Shown here: positions 1 through 5,146 of the stretch, piece by piece
Position numbering within the stretch: the stretch's first letter is position 1
Layout: every line of letters begins with the position of its first letter
Assembly (NCBI GenBank): GCA_031267175.1
Contig: JAIRZP010000258.1
Span: forward strand, 1-5,922
Direction: 5' to 3'
Length of the DNA stretch: 5,922 nt
Source of the DNA: Coriobacteriales bacterium
Lineage (GTDB): Bacteria; Actinomycetota; Coriobacteriia; Coriobacteriales; UBA8131
Made by a program: the position numbers and the translations under genes
Notes under the pieces: generated by a model
What the model saw: the letters and a program-made list of their open reading frames with translations, nothing else
The model's database searches: none
Told to the model about the DNA's origin: nothing

Positions 1-1
1 T

Positions 2-279
2 TCAGCACCAGGCAGGAAAAGCGCGGTGACCTTACTGCTCCTCATCCTTTCCGGGTTTTTGGTGATGACATTAACGACAATAGGTGTTGGTATAGCCTTG
101 GCCCTCGCCACCGAACCACCCGCTGGCTTCAGATGGTTCGTTAATACAATCTTCTCAGGTGTCGGCATCGTCTAGATCCGATGTTGAACTTCTACAGCGC
201 GCTTACTGGTGTCGCCGAGGGCAGGATGGACTATGGGATACGCTTCTTTGAGAGCATGAAGGAGGACGCGGAGGCATGA
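2..279 (+). pseudogene. C-terminal part of an unrecognised membrane protein, apparently frameshifted
   Basis: The frame beginning at base 2 is open from the window edge and encodes 57 residues with a strong hydrophobic stretch (about residues 9-37, Leu/Ile/Val/Gly/Ala-rich) before TAG at 173-175. A second short frame, one base back, continues from ATG 181 through 32 residues ending ESMKEDAEA and stops with TGA 277-279. Restoring one missing base just before the TAG would read ...SGVGIV-x-DPMLNF..., a smooth junction, so both pieces look like one protein split by a one-base deletion or a sequence error. The stop overlaps the next gene's start by ATGATG, as in translationally coupled genes, which supports the second piece being the true C-terminus. 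I do not recognise the family. It is probably membrane-anchored with a short charged cytoplasmic tail. The N-terminal part lies outside the window, so an intact reading frame cannot be assessed. Confidence 0.5.
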
Positions 280-677
280 TGAACGAAACAAAAAGGGATA
301 GTAATCAGGGCTTGCCGATAGAAAAGAGCAGTACTAACGCAACACGCTCCTATGGGGCGATATGTGTCGAGTACCTTGTACTCGCTGTCTGCGGGCTTGC
401 TTCTACGCCGATATTTTTGTTTGCAGTATTCGTGTACTCCAGCTTGAACGTCGAGAATATCGATGCTCAAGTGTTTTCCGATTTTGGCAGCTTGTCGTTT
501 TTCCTGTTGTTGAATATTCTCACTGTACTGATAATCTTTGGCATCGCCGTTCCTCTCGCTACCTCTTACCGCAGGGCGAAGGCACAAGGCAGGAAGTGGA
601 TTGGACCTGCCGCGCTCAGGATAGTGGTCTACTTTTCAGCTGTCGCTCTTACCACTCTGTTCTTTTTCGCCCGCTAG
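276..677 (+). CDS. Hypothetical small membrane protein, three predicted spans
   Basis: This 133-residue protein has a hydrophilic N-terminus (residues 1-25, Asn/Ser/Thr/Lys-rich) and then three likely membrane segments at about 27-54, 71-95 and 111-131. A basic loop (YRRAKAQGRK, about 98-107) between spans 2 and 3 is probably cytoplasmic. There is no catalytic motif, no cysteine pair and no recognisable domain, so no function is assigned. Start choice: ATG 276 overlaps the preceding stop and has AAGGAGG at 259-265, ten bases upstream; ATG 279 immediately follows and is a possible alternative. The overlap with the broken upstream membrane gene suggests the two were co-translated partners, perhaps a two-component membrane complex (inference). 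It converges on the CNNM-type gene, with 51 bases between the stop codons. Confidence 0.7.
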   Translation: MMNETKRDSNQGLPIEKSSTNATRSYGAICVEYLVLAVCGLASTPIFLFAVFVYSSLNVENIDAQVFSDFGSLSFFLLLNILTVLIIFGIAVPLATSYRRAKAQGRKWIGPAALRIVVYFSAVALTTLFFFAR

Positions 678-708
678 CAGAAACTGCCGGATCTGCTCTT
701 CGCACCAA

Positions 709-730
709 AGCATGGCTGCCGCAGCCTGCT
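709..730. terminator. Candidate hairpin between convergent genes
   Basis: AGCA (709-712) and TGCT (727-730) flank a GGCTG/CAGCC stem (714-718 with 722-726) around a CCG loop, giving nine pairs with one bulged T at 713. It lies in the 51-base gap between two convergent stop codons and overlaps the stop codon of the minus-strand gene by two bases. No clear T-tract follows on the plus strand, and only CTTTGG follows on the minus strand. It is therefore at best a weak or bidirectional terminator. Confidence 0.35.
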
Positions 731-2045
731 ATTCGTCCTGCTCCTGCGCGTGCGCGATGGTGAGGTCGATGGTGTCCACCCGGTGCGCGTCCATGTTCTC
801 TATGACAAAGGTCACCCTGGTCCCCTCGTGTTCGATGATGGCCTCGTCGCCCGCGCTGGGGATCTTCTCAAACAGGCTGAACATCAGGCCTGCCGTGGTC
901 TCGGAGTCGGCCGTCTCATCGGGCATGAATCCGATGATCTCGGCAAGGTCGTCAAGCGGCAGGGAGCCACCGATGACATAGTGGCTGTCGGTGATGCGAA
1001 TGACTTTGTCGGTGTCGTCGTGGTAGTACTCATCCTCGACGCTGCCGATTATCTGCGTCATGATGTCGCTCATCGTCACGATGCCGGCGGTTCCTCCGTG
1101 CTCATCCACCACCACGGCAATCTTGGTCTTGCTCTTCTGCAGCATCTGCAAGACGCGCGCCACCATCATACTCACCGGCACGGCGCGGATGGGGCGGATT
1201 CTGAGTTCGGTCATGGGGCTCGCGGTGGGCACGTCGTAGAGGTCTTTGATATGCACGAAACCGAGGATGTTGTCCTTGTTGTCACGATACACCGGGTAGC
1301 GGGTGTACTTGTACTGCTGCATGACATTGAGGTTCTCCTCAAAGCTTGCGTCGATGTCAACACAGATCAGCTCGGTACGCGGCGTCATGATGGCCTCGGC
1401 GTCCTTGTCTCCCATGTCAAAGATGTTGTCGAGATAGGTGTCCTGCTCGGGAGTGAGCTCACCACTTTTGGTACTCTCATCGATGAGCAGCTGTATCTCC
1501 TCGCCCGTATAGGCCTCCTGTACCTGCGTGTCCTCGTGGCCGAGCAGTTTCATGACCCCGTTGGTGATGCTGTTGAACAACCACATGACAGGGTAGGTGA
1601 TGCGATAAAACCACACAAGGGGAGCGGCGGTGAGCAGGGCATACTTCTCGGTGCTGAAGATGGCCAGAGACTTGGGGATGAGTTCTCCCACGACGATGTG
1701 AAGAGCCGTGATGATGATAAAGCCTATGGCCAGGGCGATGGCCGAGATGGCCGCATCGGGGAGCCCCAGCAGGCTTAAGACCGGGTGGATAAGCTGGGAG
1801 ACCGCCGGTTCGCCGAGCCAGCCCAGCGCGAGCGACGCGAGTGTGATGCCCAGCTGGCAGGCACCGAGGTAGGCGTTGACATTGCTGGCCACCATAAGCG
1901 TATAGCCAGCGCCGCGCTCGCCGGAGGACTGCAACACCTCGGCCTGGGATTTTCTGATGCGCACGAGCGAGAACTCCGCCGCCACAAAAAAGGCATTCAT
2001 AAGCAGAAAGAACAGGACAAGCAACAGGCTGAGCGCTACGGGCAC
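729..2045 (-). CDS. Hemolysin family / CNNM-type transporter (DUF21-CBS-CBS-CorC_HlyC)
   Basis: This 438-residue inner-membrane protein has the usual full length and domain order of the UPF0053/CNNM family. An N-terminal DUF21 membrane domain (about 1-165) carries MNAFFVAAEF at 16-25, QLGITLASLALGWLGEP at 64-80 and the family signature GELIPKS at 120-126. Two CBS domains follow (about 217-272 and 285-335), with MTPR at 220-223, YTRYPVY at 247-253 and DEHGGTAGIVT at 314-324. A CorC_HlyC domain (about 347-432) completes the protein. CNNM/CorC proteins are linked to Mg2+ (and Co2+) transport, with the CBS pair binding adenine nucleotide. Despite the 'hemolysin' name, no toxin role is implied. 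The start is GTG (2043-2045), which lies inside the upstream terC gene (10-base overlap) and is served by GAGGAGG four bases upstream, so translation is probably coupled to terC. The substrate metal cannot be read from the sequence. Confidence 0.93.
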   Translation of the reverse strand: MPVALSLLLVLFFLLMNAFFVAAEFSLVRIRKSQAEVLQSSGERGAGYTLMVASNVNAYLGACQLGITLASLALGWLGEPAVSQLIHPVLSLLGLPDAAISAIALAIGFIIITALHIVVGELIPKSLAIFSTEKYALLTAAPLVWFYRITYPVMWLFNSITNGVMKLLGHEDTQVQEAYTGEEIQLLIDESTKSGELTPEQDTYLDNIFDMGDKDAEAIMTPRTELICVDIDASFEENLNVMQQYKYTRYPVYRDNKDNILGFVHIKDLYDVPTASPMTELRIRPIRAVPVSMMVARVLQMLQKSKTKIAVVVDEHGGTAGIVTMSDIMTQIIGSVEDEYYHDDTDKVIRITDSHYVIGGSLPLDDLAEIIGFMPDETADSETTAGLMFSLFEKIPSAGDEAIIEHEGTRVTFVIENMDAHRVDTIDLTIAHAQEQDE

Positions 2046-2902
2046 TTTTCCTCCTCAACCTGGTGCAGCACCTCTTCGCGTGCCCTGTCTACCTGTTCAT
2101 GCGTCTCCTGCTCCCAAACCGTCGTGCGCCAAGCGTTGTAGTTCTTGTTATACGCCATCTGGATCAGCTCAAGGATGATGGCAAATATCATGGCAAAGTA
2201 GACCATGAGCTTTTCTACGGCAATGCCCACGAACTCCACGCCGGTATGCAGGCCCACACTGTCCAGCACCAGCAGGACCCCGATGACGATGATAAACGTG
2301 AGCGCCAGAATCTTTATCTCCGGATGCCGGTTGATAAAATTGGCTATGGGGTCGATGAACAGCATCATCACGAGTACGGCCAGCATGACGGCGATTATCA
2401 TGATGATGAGATGATCGGCCAGGCCAACGGCCGTGATGACCGAGTCTATTGAGAACACAAGGTCCATAATCATGATGGTGGCAATGGCCTGCGGCAGGGC
2501 TATCTGGTGGATTTTCTTGTGCTCGGGACTCTGTTCCGCCTTGATCTCGGTGAGCTTGAGCACGTCGAGAAGTTCGACAATGCCCTTGTAGATGAGGTAT
2601 CCGCCGCCCACGAGAAGGACCAGATCGCGCACAGAGACGCCGTGCGAGAACGCACCCAGCTCAAGCGTGAACAGGGGGGTCGTCATATGCACGAGAAATG
2701 ACGCGAGGGCGAGAAACACGATGCGCATGACCAGCGCACCGGCAAGGCCGAGCCGCCGTCCCAGGTGCTGCTTCTCCCTGGGAAGGCGGTTCGTGGTGAT
2801 GGCGATGAACACCAGATTGTCAACGCCCAGCACGATTTCGAGAAAAACCAGCGTGAGCAGGCTTATCCATGCTTCGGGCGTCGCAAAGATTGTGAGGTCC
2901 AT
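2036..2902 (-). CDS. TerC family integral membrane protein (probable metal ion exporter)
   Basis: This 288-residue protein has about seven to eight hydrophobic spans and the paired acidic motifs of the TerC family: FLEIVLGVDNLVFIAI (20-35) and IMDLVFSIDSVITAVG (145-160), with further intramembrane acidic residues at D184 and E245. TerC proteins have been linked to tellurite resistance and, more recently, to Mn2+ export and metal loading of secreted enzymes. The Mn role here rests on family knowledge. The C-terminal tail (about 262-288) is highly charged, EEQ-rich and cytoplasmic. The chosen start is ATG at 2900-2902 (MDLTIFATPE), which aligns with the usual N-terminus and has AGGAG eleven bases upstream. 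A longer in-frame start at 2998 would add 32 residues of unlikely Cys/Phe-rich sequence across the probable promoter, so I reject it. It overlaps the CNNM-type gene by 10 bases, making a two-gene unit. Confidence 0.92.
   Translation of the reverse strand: MDLTIFATPEAWISLLTLVFLEIVLGVDNLVFIAITTNRLPREKQHLGRRLGLAGALVMRIVFLALASFLVHMTTPLFTLELGAFSHGVSVRDLVLLVGGGYLIYKGIVELLDVLKLTEIKAEQSPEHKKIHQIALPQAIATIMIMDLVFSIDSVITAVGLADHLIIMIIAVMLAVLVMMLFIDPIANFINRHPEIKILALTFIIVIGVLLVLDSVGLHTGVEFVGIAVEKLMVYFAMIFAIILELIQMAYNKNYNAWRTTVWEQETHEQVDRAREEVLHQVEEEKCP
2050..2056 (-). promoter_or_regulatory. Ribosome binding site fixing the GTG start of the CNNM-type gene
   Basis: On the minus strand GAGGAGG is followed by AAAA and then GTG. 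It lies within the last codons of terC, where it encodes part of the Glu-rich VEEEK tail. The strong match settles the start on a GTG that overlaps the terC stop. The four-base spacing is short but workable, and fits re-initiation by ribosomes finishing terC. Confidence 0.75.
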
Positions 2903-2969
2903 GTATGCTGCTTCTCCTGAAATGCTACAGTATCGGTGGGTATAAAGCTCCCTCAGGGGGAAGAAAAAA

Positions 2970-2998
2970 ACAGTAGCACAAGCGGCGCAGTCATGCAA
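2970..2998 (-). promoter_or_regulatory. Candidate promoter for the terC-CNNM unit
   Basis: On the minus strand TTGCAT (2998-2993) lies 17 bases from TACTGT (2975-2970), which is preceded by TGC to make an extended -10 box. The -35 match is poor (three of six) and the -10 match is four of six, so the call leans on the extended -10 and on the position in the 142-base gap before terC. Just downstream come seven T residues and then a C/G-rich inverted repeat (CTtCCC...GGGAG, about 2949-2963). No terminator for the upstream reductase gene was found in this gap, so some read-through from it is possible. Confidence 0.3.
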
Positions 2999-3044
2999 TG
3001 AAGTGAGAGCAGAAGAAGGGAAACAGTTATGTCAAGAGGCGTAC

Positions 3045-4736
3045 TTATCCCTGGAGGTAAACCTTTGCGTTGATTGCGGCCTCCCTGCCGGAATTGACCT
3101 GGTTGCCCATGGCGGTGCCGGGCATGTTGATGGTGTAGACGTGGCGGTAGTTCATGTTGCCGTCATTGCCGATGGCATACAGGCCGGGTATCGGTTGCTT
3201 CTTCTCGTCGAGCACCCTGCGCTGTATGTCGGTGGTAACGCCTCCCGTTTCAAAGAAGAAGCTGTATCCCAGGCGGGCGATGTAGAACGGGCCGTTTTCT
3301 ATGGCCACCATTTTTGCGGCTGGCTTGCCGAGGTCATCGTCGGATCCTGCCTTGCAGAGGTCGTTGTAGCGCTTGACGGTAGCGGCAAAGCCCTCACTGT
3401 TAAGGTTAAAAGCCATTGCGAGCTCGTCAAGTGTGTCTGCCTTGATCAGCGTGCCGGTGCTGTCCTTGGCCAAAGCGTCGTTGAACAGAGACTTGGCATC
3501 GTCGGTGGTCGCGAAGTAGGTATCGAGGATGGCCTGGTCAAAGACGACGTAGTTGGCCAGGTTGTCCTTGCCGGGAATGCACTGCAATACGAGGTTGTCG
3601 TCGGTGAGGTTCTCGCGGGTATAGCGCTGGCAGTTCTCGTTGACCCAGAGCACGGGCCCGCCTGCCGCGAGGCCGAAGTAGCCGTTAACGGGGTTCAACG
3701 CATCGTTATGAAAGTCGATATTGGGCAGCGCGGGAACCATATAGAGGATGCTCTGCGAACTGTCCTGTATAAAGCCTTTTGCACCGATATCCCGGGCCAT
3801 CCTGTAGGCATCGCCGGCTGCGTTGGACGACCCCACGATAAAGAGGTGCTCGGTGTTCCAGCCCTGCTCGGCAATGTATTCGGCATTGCCTCCAAAACCA
3901 CCGGTGGCGAGCACGACTGCCTTTGCGTTGTACTCCACCGTTCCCTCATCCGCGCTCGTGGCGTAGGCTCCGGCGATATTCCCGTTCTCTAATTTGAGCA
4001 TGGTGGCCGCCGTGTCAAAGTGCACCTTGATGCCGAGATCCTCAACCCGCTTGATCATCGGAGGAACGTAGCCCACCGAGGCCTTGCCGTCTTTGAACCA
4101 ATGGAAGGTGGGGAAGAGGCCGCCGTGGTAATCGTCGATGACGCCACTGTAGAGTACGCCCTGCTCGATGCACCAGGCTATGTTGCCGGCAGACTTCTCG
4201 CAGAGGTCGAGCCAGAACGCGGCATTCTGGCGGTACTGGCCGCGGACCAGCTCACCCTCAACAATCTGAGCGGCGGTCACATGAATACCCTGCTCCTGCG
4301 CCATGGCCGAATCGATGGCAAACATGCCCTCAACAAAGTTTGCATTACCGCCGAGGACGGTGCTCTTCTCTATGAGGATGCAACTGGTGCCATCGAGCGA
4401 TGCCTGCACGGCACAGGCGAGTCCAGAACCGCCTCCGCCAATGATGAGCAGGTCGGTGTCATAGCTCGCGTCAATCTTGGATGGAGCGGTTGGACCCTGG
4501 GTGGTGCCGCTGCTCGCGGTTCCACTGGAGCCGCCGGAGGGCCCGGACGTTGTGGGACTGCAGCCTATCAGGCCTGCTCCCGCCGCGACCGCTGCGGCCC
4601 CGCCGAGACCCAGGAACATGCGACGGGAGAGCCCCTCGCCTGCGGTGCCTGCCTGCTGGCCGGTGGTATCTGGCTCACTCACGGTGGGTTCTGGTTGCTG
4701 CTTGTCTGTGGTGTCGTTGGAATACTTTGTGTTCAT
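3045..4736 (-). CDS. Tat-exported lipoprotein, FAD-dependent reductase of the fumarate reductase-like (FAD_binding_2) family
   Basis: This 563-residue precursor has a long polar N-region, a twin-arginine motif SRRMFLG (37-43), a hydrophobic Ala/Gly stretch and a lipobox LIGC with Cys59, so it should be exported folded and lipid-anchored on the outer face. A Gly/Ser/Thr/Pro linker (60-88) follows. The FAD domain begins DLLIIGGGGSG (95-105) with the ribose-binding Glu at LIEK (121-124). VVLATGGFGGN (274-284) and IPGLYAIGNDG (516-526) complete the flavin framework. There is no CXXCH heme motif, so electrons must come from a partner not encoded here. By eye against Shewanella flavocytochrome c3, the catalytic and carboxylate-binding positions are changed (R402 to D379, H504 to F494, R544 to N537, H365 to about S326), so fumarate is an unlikely acceptor. 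The start has a perfect AGGAGG seven bases upstream (4744-4749). A divergent regulator-like gene sits upstream. The family call is firm; the substrate is unknown. Confidence 0.92.
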   Translation of the reverse strand: MNTKYSNDTTDKQQPEPTVSEPDTTGQQAGTAGEGLSRRMFLGLGGAAAVAAGAGLIGCSPTTSGPSGGSSGTASSGTTQGPTAPSKIDASYDTDLLIIGGGGSGLACAVQASLDGTSCILIEKSTVLGGNANFVEGMFAIDSAMAQEQGIHVTAAQIVEGELVRGQYRQNAAFWLDLCEKSAGNIAWCIEQGVLYSGVIDDYHGGLFPTFHWFKDGKASVGYVPPMIKRVEDLGIKVHFDTAATMLKLENGNIAGAYATSADEGTVEYNAKAVVLATGGFGGNAEYIAEQGWNTEHLFIVGSSNAAGDAYRMARDIGAKGFIQDSSQSILYMVPALPNIDFHNDALNPVNGYFGLAAGGPVLWVNENCQRYTRENLTDDNLVLQCIPGKDNLANYVVFDQAILDTYFATTDDAKSLFNDALAKDSTGTLIKADTLDELAMAFNLNSEGFAATVKRYNDLCKAGSDDDLGKPAAKMVAIENGPFYIARLGYSFFFETGGVTTDIQRRVLDEKKQPIPGLYAIGNDGNMNYRHVYTINMPGTAMGNQVNSGREAAINAKVYLQG

Positions 4737-4872
4737 GGTGGTTCCTCCTCTGTACTCTGTTCTCTTGAAGCTTGCTTACTTTGGCTACACTTGCTTTAGG
4801 ATTGGAGCGCCGCTTCAGACCCAGGGGCCGGGCCCTTAAGCGTGGTCTGACGCAAGGCCGGGTGCAAGGCTG

Positions 4873-4903
4873 AGCGGTCAAACCGCTGGCCCAACGGCAG
4901 CGG
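4873..4903 (-). promoter_or_regulatory. Competing inverted repeats at the predicted 5' end of the reductase mRNA
   Basis: AGCGGT (4873-4878) and ACCGCT (4882-4887) form a perfect six-base inverted repeat around CAA. CCGCTG (4883-4888) and CAGCGG (4898-4903) form a second six-base stem around nine bases. The two share 4883-4887, so only one can form at a time. With a transcription start near 4902 the second stem would sit at the very 5' end of the mRNA. The same bases overlap the left copy of the direct repeat, so they could instead act as a DNA-level operator. Confidence 0.4.
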
Positions 4904-4937
4904 CGGGGATTATACGGTCAAATGCGCGGCCCAACGG
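4875..4937. repeat. Two direct copies of a bipartite 23-base site, 40-base period
   Basis: Copies at 4875-4897 and 4915-4937 both read CGGTCAAA, then five bases, then GGCCCAACGG. All 18 flanking bases are identical, and all five central bases differ (CCGCT against TGCGC). The starts are 40 bases apart, close to four helical turns, so bound proteins would sit on the same face of the DNA. The right copy abuts the TATAAT box of the reductase promoter and covers its spacer and -35 region. The left copy lies just downstream of the predicted start of transcription. Conserved ends with a free centre fit a dimeric regulator binding site. The natural candidate for the regulator is the divergent LuxR-like gene, which is inference. 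Confidence 0.7.
4909..4937 (-). promoter_or_regulatory. Reductase promoter with perfect TATAAT and poor -35
   Basis: On the minus strand a consensus TATAAT (4914-4909) stands about 165 bases upstream of the reductase start codon. At 17-base spacing the -35 position holds CCGTTG (4937-4932), a poor match to TTGACA that falls inside the right-hand copy of the direct repeat. A strong -10 with a weak -35 replaced by a protein site is typical of an activator-dependent promoter. Repression by the same site is equally possible from sequence alone. Confidence 0.55.
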
Positions 4938-4975
4938 TATGCTCTTTTCCTGCATCGGAGTCTATGCGGTTTCTG

Positions 4976-4984
4976 TGGGATAAT
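4976..4984 (+). promoter_or_regulatory. Extended -10 promoter for the rightward regulator-like gene
   Basis: TGG followed by GATAAT (4979-4984) gives an extended -10 box with five of six consensus bases. No recognisable -35 is found at 16-18 bases, which extended -10 promoters tolerate. Transcription would start near 4991, giving a leader of about 145 bases. The right copy of the direct repeat would be centred about 65 bases upstream of this start, a position used by upstream-binding activators. Confidence 0.45.
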
Positions 4985-4995
4985 CTACACCAGAA

Positions 4996-5043
4996 CAGGG
5001 GGAGCTGAAGGGATTGCCCTCACATCCCCCAGCCAGGGGGAGC
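4996..5043 (+). promoter_or_regulatory. Leader with mutually exclusive hairpins before the regulator-like gene
   Basis: CAGGGGGAGC occurs twice exactly (4996-5005 and 5034-5043), and TCCCCC (5025-5030) lies between them. The centre can pair with the first copy (GGGGGA 4998-5003), enclosing a small AGGG-ATTG-CCCT hairpin (5009-5020). Alternatively it can pair with the second copy (GGGGGA 5036-5041) around the five-base loop AGCCA. The two folds exclude each other. No T-tract follows, so simple intrinsic attenuation is not indicated. It matches no riboswitch class I recognise. Confidence 0.45.
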
Positions 5044-5134
5044 GCATTCTCCGCTCATCTCTCAGCAGTAACGAGGTGTCAGCGTGCCAAAGACCGGCAG
5101 GCATAGCAACAGGCAGGTCGAACGCAGGTGTGCA

Positions 5135-5146
5135 ATGATTAATCAT
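5135..5146. repeat. Perfect 12-base palindrome covering the likely start codon
   Basis: ATGATTAATCAT is its own reverse complement and begins with the ATG chosen for the regulator-like gene, encoding Met-Ile-Asn-His. It could be an autoregulatory operator or a chance result of these codons. It is A/T-rich against a G/C-rich background. Confidence 0.35.

Larger units (their letters stand above)
4737..5134. other. Divergent intergenic control region between reductase and membrane regulator
   Basis: This is a 398-base non-coding stretch between divergently oriented genes. From right to left on the minus strand it holds the reductase promoter, a leader of roughly 165 bases and the Shine-Dalgarno sequence. 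On the plus strand it holds an extended -10 box and a leader of roughly 145 bases. No small gene with a convincing start is seen in it. GCAAGGC is also directly repeated at 4852-4858 and 4864-4870, twelve bases apart. The length and density of repeats suggest regulated transcription in both directions. Confidence 0.7.

Noticed and set aside
181..279. ATG 181 as an independent 32-codon gene
   Set aside because: It has no ribosome binding site, and its sequence reads as the natural continuation of the frame ending at 175.
231..587. Minus-strand open frame of 118 codons opposite the small membrane protein
   Set aside because: The plus-strand frame has a Shine-Dalgarno sequence, a coupled start and clear membrane spans. 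The minus frame is Arg/Lys/Gln-rich without any recognisable feature.
750..1778. Long plus-strand open frame (342 codons) opposite the CNNM-type gene
   Set aside because: It is antisense to a fully recognisable conserved protein, and its His/Val/Asp-rich composition is that of a reverse-complement shadow of G/C-rich codons.
2903..3000. Manganese-sensing yybP-ykoY riboswitch before terC
   Set aside because: TerC genes are often controlled by this riboswitch, so I looked for its conserved purine-rich core and paired loops. The leader has only a short CTtCCC/GGGAG repeat and does not match the consensus as I recall it. A covariance-model search would settle this.
3030..3035. Perfect TTGACA on the minus strand just after the reductase stop, as a terC promoter -35
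   Set aside because: No acceptable -10 box lies 15 to 19 bases downstream; the region there is a C/T-rich run.
2903..3044. Intrinsic terminator after the reductase gene
   Set aside because: The only T-run (minus strand, 2964-2970) is not preceded by a stable hairpin. The G/C inverted repeat lies on its far side.
3003..4799. Long plus-strand open frames opposite the flavin reductase (3003-3992 and 4020-4799)
   Set aside because: They mirror conserved reductase codons, have no domain signal or convincing ribosome binding site, and are explained by codon bias on the other strand.
4875..4937. CRISPR array or mobile-element ends
   Set aside because: There are only two repeat copies with a 17-base gap, no spacer-length consistency to assess and no cas or transposase gene. 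Position on the promoter explains them better as regulator sites.
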